Assembly (NCBI GenBank): GCA_033675545.1
Contig: JAWDGP010007289.1
Span: 843,501 to 907,500, forward strand
Reading direction: 5' to 3'
Origin: Elysia crispata
Lineage: Eukaryota > Mollusca > Gastropoda > Plakobranchidae
DNA length: 64,000 bases
Every line of letters begins with the position of its first letter. The first letter of the stretch is position 1. Under the pieces are notes generated by a model. The model ran no database searches, was not told the origin of the DNA, and saw only the letters and a list, made by a program, of their open reading frames with translations. Position numbers and translations under genes: made by a program. Shown in pieces: positions 51,576 through 64,000 of this stretch.

Positions 51576-53053
51576 TTGTGAATTATTTTGTTCTCATTGT
51601 AAATGTAGTTAGTTCTTGTGTTAGCAGGATTTAAATAAAAAGTAATGAGAGACATATTTGTCTGGTCAATTTTTTGGCATTTTTCCGCTGTATGAGTACA
51701 AAAATTTATCACTAAAGCTTATTGATTGTGACTAGGTGAGACAAATTTTGCGAAACAGTGCACACAGGTGATTATAACTGCTTATCAGCATTTATTTCTT
51801 TACTATGTTACAGATGTGTGCTCAAGGTTTTTAATGTATTTACATCATTTTTAATCTGATATCAAATGTAGTGTCCAAAATTGTTCAGATGTCTCTAAAC
51901 CTTGTTATGATGCACAGTCAATGAAGTTTCGAATGCTTGAAGCCTCTTCACACAACTCATATTATCAGAAATTAAAAAACATGAGAAATAAATACATTTG
52001 TTACCAAGCACTTATTTTGTCTGACAGTGTCTGCAAGATATATGGAACTGATATGAATCAATAGACTTGTACAATGAATTTACTTACAGTTAAAGTTGTA
52101 CCATTTTTTTTTTATTTTCTAACTCTAATTAGACCAACAAATTAATGTTAAAGAGCAAAATAAGTTATGAAAATGCACATTTTTTTTTTTAATTCATATA
52201 CTTGGAGGAAAAATATCCATTGAGACCACTTTAAACAAATCAGATCTAACATATATTACATGCATAGTTGTATATGTACATCAAAACATTTGATACCTGA
52301 CTTTCAGGTGTCCATAAAAGTAAAGAGTTCAAAATGCTGAAACTTCAAATCCAAAATCTTTACTTCAAAGCTGTTTCTCAAAAGACTCAAAAGAATACAC
52401 CTTGGCCCAAATGTGAGGTAGTAAAGGTGAATCAACAACAAATTAGAATTTTGACTCTCTAAATCTTATTACCACATAAAAATGAATTTCCCACACTTAA
52501 GGAATTACAAAAAAATTATAAGTATATACCCTAGCAATTTTTTTAACCAGAGATACTGTATTTTGAAGAATAATATTTCAAAAAGGACAATCAAATAAGT
52601 TATTAACTTTTAAAGAGTTTAGCTTTAAGTGTCTGTGATGATTTTCTAAGCACACTTTAGGCTAATTTAAACTCATAATACACTATGATTACCCATGAAA
52701 TCAGTAGATCCATATGTTTGTAGATTTAAGAAACAAAATAATACATGGACACATAGTTTGATAAATGGAGTAAGCATCTGAGTTTCTTGCTCTTTTTTGC
52801 TACCTATGTTGGTTTCTTCAGTAGCCTTTTTTCTACAAAAAAAAACAAAAAAACAATTTAAGTAACTACGATTTGCTGCAATTTGATTTTATAAAGATTG
52901 CTTTTAATGACTTTGACACTTTGCGATACATTATTTTCATCTAAATTCAAGCTACCTTTGGCATTTCTTACTGAAAATGAAATTTCTGACTTGTGTCAAG
53001 CTTCCATAGAAAATTTTAAATTTCATATTGTAATACAAAACAAAATTCAGAAC

Positions 53054-56000
53054 TTATTGATCTTTCTCTGCTTTCCTTGAAAGTCCCCTCAAATAAGTCA
53101 AGGGCACCAAGAGTGAAATACCACCAAGTATATAGCAAACATGAGCTCCAAAACACCAGTACACTGCAGACAGATATTAAAATACAAAATTATACGATAA
53201 AGGGGTGTAAAAATATGAGAGTATGAATGATGTTTCAACTGTACAAAACTAACTATCAGCTATCTTTCGCAAATATACTATAAAAGTTAGCTTTCAGTTG
53301 AGGAGAAAGGAATGAAAACAAAATGAGAATTCACACACACAAACACACACACACACACATACCTACATAAATACATACATATATATATATATATATATAA
53401 GAAAGCTCACTTTATGATCAAATTTTAAAGACTAAGAATATATGTTTATCTTAAGCTTTTCATGCTTTTCATTCAGGAAAGGTGAATATAAATTAAACAC
53501 TTTTCTGTAACTATATTTCATTCAACTTACACGTTGGTTCTAAACACATTTCTTGAGAGCAATATCTCATAGGATTGCTCTTCGCAAACTGTCAGTCTTC
53601 TTGACTTCATAAGCTTAAGTTAAAAGGACACTTAGTTAAATGTTTTGGGTGTGGTCTTCAACTTTGATTAGAGTAGTGGGGATGTGAGTGTGTCTGCCTG
53701 TTTGTCTGTCTGAAATAATCCTTTAAAGAATGAGTATTTTAAAATTTGCTACAGAGGGAGCCAAAACATAACAGTGGCTTTATCATTAAAATGATAAATT
53801 TTTTTTTTAACATTTTGTAGTCTTCACTGTACTGTGAGGAAAACTTACCTGTAGAAGCTAAGACAGGACCAATGGCTCTAGCCAAAGCACCAAGGGATCT
53901 AAAAATGCCCATGATAGTTCCTTTCTCGTCATCACCACCATATGTAGATATCAAAGTTGTCATGCATGGAACAACAGTGGCAGATGCTTAAAGGACAGTG
54001 AAAACAAAAGTTTATACTTACATAAAAGTGCTTTGATTCAAAAGATAGTTTTTAACAGGCATAGGATAATGATCTTAATCTTTTTCGTCATTTTATCTAT
54101 AGAGTGTAGGCTTTATGCAAGTTATATTTTTAGTGGGTTTTTTTTTTTTTTTTAATTTCTTTTTAGCAGATTACTTCAAAGATTTTAAGAAACAATTAAA
54201 AATTTAAGTCATAACATATGCATATATTTTTAAAGTTAAAAACAACTGCAGGCTTAACAGATTTGTAACTCTTCTGCAATTGATTACAGTGCAATCATTT
54301 CCTTTTCTTTGAATACCATATCTATATATTGAACAGAAAAATGTAATATCTTACCAAATGAGAACATGGTGAGGGATAGATACATTAGCAGTGTATTTGT
54401 TGCAATTGCCATAAGCAGGAATGCTGGTATAAGGATCATAACTCCCTGTTTAATTAAAAAAAAAAAAGAAATTTCAAATAACTTGAAACAAAACATAATT
54501 TCCAAAAACAAAATTTGTTCCAAATAACTATGCCAAAAGCAATTCTTAAAATTTTTTGTTCTACAAACCATTTAAAAGGCTTCCACTGACTAGATCTAGC
54601 TTTTATGTATGACTTGTCAGCCTCGCAGGATTTTACAAATGTAATCAATAAATAAAGCTTTAAAATTGTCAATTTCAATTTTTAAAAAAAGTGATTGAAG
54701 TGATTAATAAATTCACGCTTACATTTGCAGCTGTTTTAGATTCCTTGCCAGAGGGGATGCGACGAGTGTAGCCTCCTTCAAAAACATAGAGAAGATCATG
54801 AAATTAATATTATATTTTTTTTTTTTTGCTCTATGTAAATCATGATCCCTTCAAAATATAATCACAGCTGTTTGCTGGCGTATCACTTAGTTCAGCACTA
54901 GCCTGCTTGGGGTTACTATGTCATGACCCAGGCACTGAGGTCTTCTACCAGAACGACTGTTGATCAAGGCAACTGTGAATATAACTTCAGAGATACCCCA
55001 ATTAAAACTATAATAACGAAATTGTTTTAAGCTTAAGTGCTTTAAAACTTGATTTTTATAACAGGTAGAAAAATGAGCTGAACGGGAATAAAAATTTGAT
55101 AAGAATATGTTCACATGTTCATTTTCTATTAGTAAGTACATTTCTCTTATAATTCTTGAAACACTAGTTAATTAGGGTCTTTAAAAAAAAAATGGAATGA
55201 TAAATTTTTCCAAAACTTTCATAAGATCACACAGATAAGTAGCACTTTCAAAAACACTTTCATTTGGATGGCTTAATGAAGGAACTTTCAAGATATAGCC
55301 ATTTAATGTCCAAATTATAGAGATCTAACCTGTGCTTAGCCATGTCCCCCCTCCATTTCACACATTATCTTCGGGAATTCTAGCCATTGTACTGCCATGA
55401 TAAAGTTCCCTCTTTTTTATGTGTTTTGAGGACATCAATAAGAGATCAGGAATCAGAGAGACAGGTTCTTTCAAAGATATTCCTGCCTCAGAGGCTGTCT
55501 CTACTTTAATATTCCTTCTTCCTTCCTCTTTTTGTTAGCTTGAGATACAAGCCTCTGATTTTTTTCCTACTTATTTATGTCATGTTAGCTCCAAAGTCTA
55601 TTTCAAGGCAAGAGCGAGTTTTGTGCCTCTTACTATCCTTTCTTTTGTCCCACTCCTTACTAGAATATTTTGTCCAATGCTACCCCACTTTTCCTATTTC
55701 TATTTATTTTCACCGGAAGCAACATCAATGAGTGAATCTGTGAATGTATCTGTAGTTAATACTCTTATCTTTTGTAGTTTGTCACCCTCAGCACAGTCTA
55801 TGGTGACTGTGGAAGGCGGATAATTAGTTTTGGAGAGTTTTAGACAAGTCCTGACAGATATATCAATGGCCAGTTTGTCCTTTGCACCTTTGCAAATTGG
55901 CACGGTCTATTTAAACATTAGATATGACATGCCCCATTATCTATAAAAAAGATGAATTAAAAAAAATGATCGTATATCATATTTAGAAATTCTTAGGAAA

Positions 56001-59000
56001 GAAATTGAATGCTTTTTCAAATTTGAAACGAATTTTATATTTCATGGTTAGAATATGGTATACTTTAAACGATGCTTGCAAGTAAAAATTTGTCTTTGCA
56101 GAATTAATACGACCACTACTTGATGACAACATGACTGAAGTTTCGGGCAAATCGATCGTTCCGTTTAATTTTAATTAATTTTTTCAATAAAAAATCTAAT
56201 TGTTGCTAATATGGACCGATTGTGAAGTGTATATCTAAGACAAACTAATAGGATAAAAACAAATACTGGTAGAAGAAATGAAAAAACATAGGCTTTTTAA
56301 GAAGAAACCAAGCTTTCATTTGATACCAAAAAGTATCTTTTAAAAACAAAAACAAAATTGATTATAAGGCAACAAAATGTAAAAAACTGACGCAAGAAAC
56401 AGATTTAATGCTGATACGGATTCTACCAGAAGGGTCTGCCAGCTTTCCTATTCAGGCATGCTTAACGAACCGTGACCCAATGTAACCTGAGCCCATTGCA
56501 TGAGGCTGGCAGCAAAATTAAGTGATCCTCTAGCATAGTGCCTCTGAACAGTCATGTAAGGCTTTTAAACAATGGTCCCTCACTTATCCCACCATGCCAC
56601 GTTCTTGGAAGTCATGAGTTCTGTCCAATAATCAGAAGCATTTTGAAGTTTTAGGCAGAACTAGATAATTTTATCAAGTGCACATTTTTTTCTTTAAATT
56701 TCATAACAATGTACATTCTTGCAGCTGCTATTGCTTGATACACTAAGAACAAGTTAAAGAAGAGCTCATGACCTCCATGTATCATAACTCTTTGCGATCC
56801 CATTCCCTATTCACAGTGGCTACATTGTATGGAATTATATTAATTATCTGAAAAGGTTTTAGGATTTTTAATATACTTAAATAGTAGGACAATGAGAAAA
56901 AGGCTTCTTTCAAATGCTGTTTTCTTGAATTATGGCTTTAGAAATCCTAACCATTAGTGTTAGTTTGAGAAATTTTTTTCTTTTAAAGTTTCATTTAAAT
57001 TAGGACAATTTACTTTACTGCTTACTCCCAGAAGAATTACACTATGTGCCAACGAGAACATTTTCATTTTTGTGAACAGATTCCAACTCCTTCCAGGATT
57101 GCCTGTGTGAAGTTTCATTTCCTGTGCAATTCTCATTGAAAGTGCAAGAACTGAGGTACATGATACAATTTAAGTTGATCTGCTAACAGTGTGTTTCATG
57201 GCATTCTGTGAGATGGTCTTAAACTGAGCTGATTTTTTAAAATGGTTCAATTTAGATCATATTGTAAAAATAATTAATTAAAAAATACATTTTTTTGTGA
57301 ACTTAGTTGGAGTATACAGATAAGAGCCAGTGCATTGTTCACAAAGCCGAACTCTATTCACTTTAGTTTGCCAGCAACTTGCTCTAAGCCCATAAATCTA
57401 GCTTCCTTATCTGACAGCTCATCCTGGGTGAGTGGGCACCATCTCTGCCCAGAAACTTTATCTGAGCAGTAGAAAAAAGCATGCAGCAAGAATGCGTGAA
57501 ATGCAATTCACAATACTTTTTAAACACAAAAATGCAAAATACGCAATACAGTTGTCTCTTTTGCAATGAAATTTCATAAATTCAAATAATTGTACATTAT
57601 TTTATTTGAAGGAAGCAAAAAAATACACCCATTATGACCTTTATAATTACATGTTAAAGTTACTAATTTCAGTATAAAATGGCAAAATCAAAGCAGTAGT
57701 TTATAATGTTTATAGCATCAAGAGTTGGCCATGAGTTTCCAAGATAATTGGCATACAGGCAGACACAGGTTTGAATACAAAGACTCATTTTTCAGATTTT
57801 TCACGTCAAGCGCAGTTTATCAGATACGGGGGTCATAAAAACAGTCACTCACACAATCTCACTCTCAGCAATTTCCCCTTCTGGGTCTGAGATAAGTGGC
57901 CAGCACAAGAGTGGTGATTAATGATGGGGATACTGATGGCCATTAACGGTCAAAAATTACATGTCAGAGCAGCACTATACACTGCAGACATTTACAAAGA
58001 CAGTGCTCTGGAAACATTGGTTAAAAAACAGGCGTTTAAAGAGACAAAAGCATAAGTTTTCTTCGTCACATATTGTATTTTGTTTGGAGTTGAAAATGCA
58101 AGAGGCTGTATGAATTGAAATTCTTTACCACCAATTGCATAAGCAAAATTGCGTAGTGCATGCAGCATCATCACGAATGGTACAGTCTATCATATATCTA
58201 TGAACATAATTGAGTGATTAAGTTCCGATAATCTGTCTGTGTCTTCATTTGCATCTGTTAGTGATGTGCTGGGTACATCACATGTCTCTTGTGATAGGGG
58301 AGGATGCAGTGGTTCATCTATTTGTCTATAAACAAATGATGGTGAAATGCTAGTCTCACAACCCAGTCATGTATGTATCTAGTGGTGGGGAGATCACTGG
58401 AATTCATCATAATATTCAAATGCTGGAGAAGTGTTCGATCTATTGTCACTCACGTATGTCTCTTGTGATGGTGCAGGTTGTGAACTGAACTGGTCTAGTT
58501 AGAATGTTAATTCAGGACTTGGCCATGCCTCACACACAGGTTTTTTAAGAAATTTGTTGCCTGCGGTGAAATACATAAACTTTTGATTCTGATAGCAATC
58601 CTTGGCCTCAACAGTTTTATCGTGGTTTTTATGCATCTTCTTGAAAGCAGTCTTTAAATAACTTTGCTTTTTGTGTCTCTTTGCCATCCCCATATAATCA
58701 ACACAAGACACACACAAACATTGCTATTGAGTGCACACTTTCAATGTCTTTAGTAATATCAATGTGATAAATCAACAGAATATCATCTTTCAAATCACAG
58801 CAGTACCGCAGCTTCATTTGCAGAGAGCTTTTGTTTGTAGGTTAATACTCTCCTACCACAAATTCTACAAAGACCGCCTACATGCTTGAGATGAGTCTCA
58901 AATGTGTGTTTTATTGTGCGTTCATTAATGAAACATAAATTCCACCCTGAAAAGGTAAGTAAATGGTAGCTATTACAAAACTTATAAAAAACGAAAATCT

Positions 59001-62000
59001 CAACTTACTTCATTTATTTAAATGGTTTACATTTATTATTTCCACCAAGTTACCAAGTTATCAGATACTTTCAATGATTATCATAACAATGTTAGACTAA
59101 ATTGAATACATTCTTGCACTTGTCTTGTTTTATTCTTTTACTTGATTTATGTTCAAAACACTTAGTTATCTGGAATTGAAATCATAAAATTCCTGACAAG
59201 AGAAACAATTTATCAGGCTATTGTTTAACTATGATTGACATGAAAACAAAATTTATATCGTAGTAAACTAGAAAAATAATCTAATCTTTTGATGGAAAAA
59301 CAAAACTTATCTATGGGCTGTATATAGTAAAATTACTTACCCAAAATTCACACACTTGGAAAAATTTAAGATTTTCTGTCAACAAATTCAAGCAGTGATA
59401 ACATTGGAATGGATGTACTGATCCAAATAAAACTGGGTTCACCGCAAGGCACAGAATTGGGAGAAATTATTCGACCAATATGCTTGCATCTGGAGAATGA
59501 AACTTAATGTTGAAATTCGCTAAAATTGAGCCCAAGCAATCAGTTAGCACCTGCATCTGGCAGCAAGCCATTAACCTCTCAGTGGCCTCTCATGAGATGG
59601 TAAGCGTCAGTGGGCTGTTAGGTGCCTGTTTATTTATTGCTCTCAACTAAAGTGAACAGAATCAAAGGGTTTTCGGCAACATGTGCTACAAAAAAGAAAT
59701 ATTCCAAAACACCAAGGCTGCAGAGATTGTACAAATTTTCTTTGTTTATAGTTTTCAGTGGGTTAAACATTACTTAAAAAAAAAAATTACCTTGCACCAA
59801 AGCCATGATTGTTCCAATGTAAAAGAACATTTTGCCTTGCTGCATACTGAAAATTAACAAAGAAAACTAAAAGTAAGATATCTCCAGGTGGGACAAAAAA
59901 ATACTGATGGAAGAAATCTGAAGAACCTTTTTTTTTTCATTTTATTATAAAGAATATTAAAAAAATCAAATAAAAAGGCTATAAACCTTTAAACAACACT
60001 CTTGATGATGCCATTATTTTCACATGTATAAGATTTTTCTTGAAAAATAAAAAAAAAACCATTAAGGAGTAGACTTTAAAAAAAAAGGCATATCATCTTT
60101 TTAATTTCATTTCATCTTTTAAGGACAATCCTTTTCATAAACGAGCTAATATGGGGATTGAAACACATATTCCCTAAGACTGGCCTATAATAAGATTTTA
60201 AGTTTAATATCGTAAATGCTTTCATTAAGGCTCGAAGGTTAGATAAAATGTGACAAAAAAAAATTAAAAGGAAATCAATATAAAATAGGACCCAGCTAGG
60301 TGTTCAGTCAAATGCAATGCTTTTATTTTAAGGAGACCTTTAAAAACTTTATTGATACAAGATTTTGAACTAAAAAATTTAAGTTGAATCTTATTTTGGT
60401 CACAATATACAAACACACCTCTTATATATGTTGTAAGAACAACTTTGAAACATAGCCATACCGACAATTAGGAAAAGCTTGAAAATACATGTTCATTCTT
60501 TTTTTTTTTTAATTTCATCATAACCCTTTCACATGCTTAAAAGAATTCCATTTGTTTACTTATTGAAAGCTGAGGAAGGCAGGTTTTATCTTTTGCTAAT
60601 TAGATATAGCAGTAGCAGTTTGGTGGTTAGAAAATCTAAAATTTGCTACCCATAGCTTTAAGTCATTTACAGTCTGAATTTTCATGTGGACCTTTCATTG
60701 CTAGTGACAAGTTTTTTGCTCCTGATGAGTAAATATGGGATTTCAACTTTCCAAATGTGCTTTTCCCAGTTCAATGAAACTATACACAGTCTGAGTCTTG
60801 AGTTGGGCAATCATAAAAACATTCATTTACCTGGAATAGTCAAAACGGTTGTGCATGAGGAATGGTAAAGTGAACTCTAATCCTGAGTAAATGAACAAAT
60901 AAGTGAAGTAAATAGCTCCAATACTCTGTACTTTTCTTGAATCTGGAAACAAACCAAAAAACTGGTAGAGGTTTTAAAAAAATGGATCACAAGAAAACCA
61001 TAGTCATGTCTTTTTGAGAGATTTATCACGAATCATTTATACTCTGGTTTCTCTTGTGCCTAGTAAATCTAAGTAAGCTTTGAAAACATTCAGCTTAAGT
61101 TTTATCTTTTGAATTAATGAACACCCATAGAGCAAAATGGATTTTTATACCAAAGTTTAATTAATTCTACTAAAATTTAGATCTTAATCATGTCATAAAA
61201 TTCATATAGACACGATTTATTTTGAACTGGCTCAACTCACCATTACTTGATAACCTCTGGACTGAAGAAAACTTGAACAATGACAAGGGGTTGATGTATT
61301 CAACACAATGGGAGAGCAGATTTTTGGACTCCATCTGAATAAAAGAAGCTGAATTCAATGGCTAGCTTTTATAGAATTTTACATTAGATCCTGTCCTATG
61401 GGAATTTTAAGTTGTCCATTTTGGTAGCCTTTTCTTTTATAAAGTCTAAATTTAACTAGTAATTTTGATCTGAAAATTCTGATCCATATTTCAAGATTAA
61501 GGCTTTCTTGAGCACTGATTTTGAGGAGAAGATAAATTTCATTAGGTTCATGCACAAGTCTTATTTCAGAAAATTTTAATACTTTTGTTACCTCATCTTA
61601 ACGATCAAGAGTAAAAAGATATAGCCTCATCTAATGTATCTTTTTTAAAGATTTAATCTCAAAGATTGGGTGTCCTTACAATTTTGGGGAAAAATTTTAA
61701 GAGCAAAAATTTTAGTAATCAAACTGTACTGAAAAATCATAAAAATGTCTTGAGTCCCCTCTCAATGAGTCAAATGCCACCAATTCCTCATTTAAATATA
61801 CTGATGTGTAGGAAGATAATTTTCCTGTGACAATTGCATAAATTCTCCGAATTCTATATGTAGATACAACAATTCTTTACAATCTTTTAAAAAGAAAAAG
61901 AAGAAATTATATACTTCAGTTTTAATTATCAATATACACCTCCTTTGAAGGGGTTCCAAAATCTGTGAAGAAAATTTTCGGTGTTGGTAACTTTGCAAAA

Positions 62001-62961
62001 TTTAACAGATTATAGAAGATTGTTAGTTTATTCTCTAAGTTATAAAATCTTGTAAATTCAACGGCAGAGCATTTCAAAGGTATTCTGTAAAAAAAATCCT
62101 CCGTTAAGAACACAGCCTTCAGCAGATGTTAGTGTTACAATCCTGGTGATAAAGTAAAAAAATCAAATGAAAATCATGATGTGACTTAACCAGAACACTA
62201 TCATTATAACCATCATTAATCATCGTTAAACACTAGGTAAACCAGAGGTCCAAGTAAATTTTTAACATTATATATTGTCATATGTTAAATCTTACCCTTT
62301 TTTCAATAGGTAGTGTCTCTTCCATAAAGAGATACACAAATAATATATCAGCGACAGACAACACTAAAGCATACAATGCAGGTATGACATAAAAGACATT
62401 TTCTTGGTCTCTAGCAATTCGAGAAAATGCAGCTCCAATAGTTGGTCCAAAAACAAAGCCAACTGAAAATGCTATTCCAATCAAAGCCTGAAATGAAATT
62501 TAAAAAAAAAAGTGCAAAAATGTGAAGAAATCAGGTCATCAACTTGAAATGTTTTGCTCAGAACATGCACATTGTATTAAATCATAGCAATACCCCAATG
62601 ATCCCAAATATATTACATGGAGTAGAAATTTCATATTATGGGTTATTATTGCATTGGCTTTCCTTGAGGTTTATTTTAAAGATTAAAATCTCACATTGAG
62701 TAAAAATTTTTTTTTTAATTTCAACTTCCATTTATTGTTTCCATGAAATTACAATAAATTTCCTATTTGTGATTAATACACATATAAAAGAAAAAAGTAT
62801 ACCATTCCTTTTCCTCTTTTCTGTGGGGTGGACACATCTGTAATTAACGCTGTACACAGACTGACATTTCCTTTACTAATGCCTCCAACAATTCGAGCAA
62901 TGACAAAAATAAGGAAGTTTGACGATAGGGCCCACAGGACATATGATAAGGCAATGCCAAC
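53054..62961 (-). CDS. MFSD10: MFSD10 (TETRAN) MFS transporter, last 9 exons, 5' part outside window
   Basis: Multi-pass major-facilitator protein related to vertebrate MFSD10 (tetracycline-transporter-like), thought to export organic anions. Exons (minus): 62803-62961, 62296-62487, 61241-61334, 60831-60942, 59791-59846, 54723-54775, 54355-54445, 53849-53986, 53054-53163. All are GT-AG with phases agreeing, giving 334 residues plus stop. Matches to the family are ARIVGGISKGNVSL, IGIAFSVGFVFGPTIGAAFS, FMEETLPIEKR, FTYLFIYSGLEFTLPFL, MQQGKMFFYIG, GGYTRRIPSGKE, VMILIPAFLLM and KGTIMGIFRSLGALARAIGP. Hydrophobic helices from about TM4 to TM12 are present. The missing N-terminus (TM1-3) should lie to the right; I found no further exon before 64000. 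The 5 kb intron 54776-59790 holds a RAG1-N-like relic. Confidence 0.92.
53334..53400. repeat. (CA)n then (AT)n compound microsatellite
   Basis: CA units pass through CATACATAAATACATAC into AT units, in the last intron of MFSD10. Confidence 0.9.
55700..55903 (-). other. Unassigned open frame in an MFSD10 intron
   Basis: A 67-codon frame with balanced amino acid composition (KLAIDISVRTCLKLSK, TVTIDCAEGDKLQKIRVLTT), unlike the low-complexity frames around it. It continues with stops for a further 150 bases downstream. I do not recognise the family. It may be the remains of a transposon or retrogene, possibly connected with the relic at 58.5-59 kb on the same strand. Confidence 0.25.
58499..58966 (-). 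pseudogene. RAG1 N-terminal-like (N-RAG type) zinc-binding fragment, broken
   Basis: On the minus strand, in frame order: FETHLKH, then GGLCRICGRR (LCRICG encoded at 58855-58872), then after a frame change DDILLIYHIDITKDIESVHS, then after another frame change CLCVSCVDYMGMAKRHKK. Vertebrate RAG1 has the same order in its N-terminal zinc-binding region: HLCRICG, a spacer, a V.(R/K)IDV..D(V/I)(D/E)S(I/V)H block, then FC..CW. Panchin and Moroz described an Aplysia transposon, N-RAG-TP, that encodes such a region. Two frame changes within about 150 bases and no RAG1 core nearby make this a relic rather than a working gene. It lies in an MFSD10 intron in sense orientation, and an acceptor-like TTTTCAG precedes it. 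The family call rests on hand comparison. Confidence 0.6.
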
Positions 62962-64000
62962 CTAAATAACAAAAAGAAAAAAAAATTAACAGTTCAAAAA
63001 ATATAAAAATGGGTAATCTGGATTTCCAATGAACTTATGAATAGCTTGTTCTCGTTTCAGTGAATTGAAATATTGATTGTATTGGGTGGAATTGAAACGA
63101 AAAGGCTTTAAACTCATCTAAATGTGGCAAGAATGTTGTTTCTCCAACTAGAGGTAACTACTGACATTAGGTTATGTTCCACACCACAGAAGTATTTAGA
63201 CTTAAAAGAACCAAAGGTTTCTAAAACGTAATGTTCACAAACAGTCTTTGAGACAAAAAGCAAAAAATTATGCCACACTATGTCAAACAAGACTGTTTGC
63301 AAAAAGAAGTGAAAGATAATAAATTTTAAAAAGATACCTATAGTCATGTCTGTTACATAATTATATGTGAGACTTTAGTCCATGCCCATACAACCTGAAT
63401 GTATATGAAGATGTTCACCTCAAAACAAAAAAACAACAAACAACTGTCTTGATAAAAGCTAGCCAAATTTTAGTTGAGCCAGCATCACTGAATGAAAAGA
63501 TTTAAATGTCGGTTAAGTTGAGTCAGAAGTTCATTATTTTTGGTATTATGCAACGCAGCGTTAAATGTAAGCAGGTCAGACATTATTGAGTTAAATATTA
63601 GATTAAGCCAAAACATAATATTAATAAACAGACATTGTGAGTGTTTTGAACAAGAAACAATATATTCTTTCTCCTCCTACATCAGACAATGGAGGATTGT
63701 GCTGTTTTAGTCTTGGAACAGTGGTCTTTCCCTCGTATTGTTTTTTACAGTGAACATTGTGGCTTCAAAACCCAAGAAAGTTTGTTTAGTAATAAATATA
63801 ATTCAATTAACTGAAAAACAATAAGAGGGTATTGATATAATTACTTCAGAATGTAGGCTGTTCTTGGTTGACACGGTGAAACAAAAAAAAAATTAAACTG
63901 ATTGAAGAATGAAACTTGAATACACTTTAAATCTGGAATCCTAAAATGATCTAAACCATTATAAACATTTGTTTTTAATAGAACACCTTTCATTCCATTA
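62962..64000. other. MFSD10 intron reaching the right edge
   Basis: AT-rich sequence upstream of the exon 62803-62961. The preceding exon should encode the TM2-3 region ending near a GxxSDxxGRKP-type loop. I searched the minus strand to 64000 and saw no such exon, so it lies beyond the window. Confidence 0.6.

Larger units (their letters stand above)
42213..53053. other. Gene desert between C1GALT1 and MFSD10
   Basis: About 11 kb of AT-rich sequence between the 3' ends of two convergent genes. The only items I can support are a local duplication, a LINE relic, a Tigger deletion derivative and microsatellites. Open frames elsewhere (for example 44706-44951 and 46130-46501) are short, low in complexity and without family resemblance. 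Long 3' UTRs of either gene could extend into it. Confidence 0.6.

Noticed and set aside
57992-58174. LHALRN word in a minus-strand frame, also present in the RAG1 core (QPLHALRN)
   Set aside because: Six residues with no surrounding similarity. In RAG1 this lies far from the N-terminal zinc region. I treat it as chance.
1-64000. CRISPR array, bacterial operon or rRNA genes
   Set aside because: No regularly spaced repeats with unique spacers and no rRNA-like blocks. All recognisable genes are spliced animal genes.

Overview
The window is nuclear DNA of an invertebrate animal. It is AT-rich, has long GT-AG introns and many microsatellites, and carries Tigger/pogo-type DNA transposons, LINE pieces and tRNA-derived SINE heads. 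The short degenerate TAGATCTAGA clusters and a fragment resembling the N-terminal zinc-binding part of RAG1 (known from a transposon of the sea slug Aplysia) suggest a gastropod mollusc, perhaps a heterobranch. That taxonomic call is inference.

Four conserved genes were reconstructed exon by exon, with splice sites and codon phases checked by hand. (1) 4614-12390, minus: a complete 12-exon, 446-residue saccharopine dehydrogenase. It has no lysine-ketoglutarate reductase half, unlike the bifunctional animal AASS. (2) 15844-29422, minus: a complete 10-exon BBS12, the chaperonin-like Bardet-Biedl protein, of 1144 residues. It is much longer than the vertebrate protein because one 1.86 kb exon carries a large acidic, Ser/Asn-rich insertion. 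(3) 35913-41128, plus: a complete 4-coding-exon core 1 beta-1,3-galactosyltransferase (C1GALT1) of 431 residues. (4) 53054-62961, minus: the last nine exons of MFSD10, a major-facilitator transporter; its first membrane helices lie beyond the right edge.

Layout: 1-4.6 kb gene-free flank; 4.6-12.4 kb SDH; 12.4-15.8 kb gap; 15.8-29.4 kb BBS12 (with a decayed Tigger transposase and a SINE in its introns); 29.4-35.9 kb intergenic with a nearly intact 5'-truncated LINE and a perfect 18-bp-arm palindrome; 35.9-41.1 kb C1GALT1 (with two MITEs in an intron); 41.3-53 kb a gene desert with MITEs, a LINE relic, a local duplication and a Tigger deletion derivative; 53-64 kb MFSD10 with the RAG1-N-like relic in a long intron. 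The four genes belong to unrelated processes (lysine catabolism, ciliary chaperonin complex, Golgi O-glycosylation, membrane transport), and nothing suggests they act together.

The most unusual items are the RAG1-N-terminus-like relic near 58.7 kb, the stand-alone saccharopine dehydrogenase, the enlarged BBS12, and a set of Tigger-like non-autonomous elements whose ends carry repeated AAGTCAAC words.
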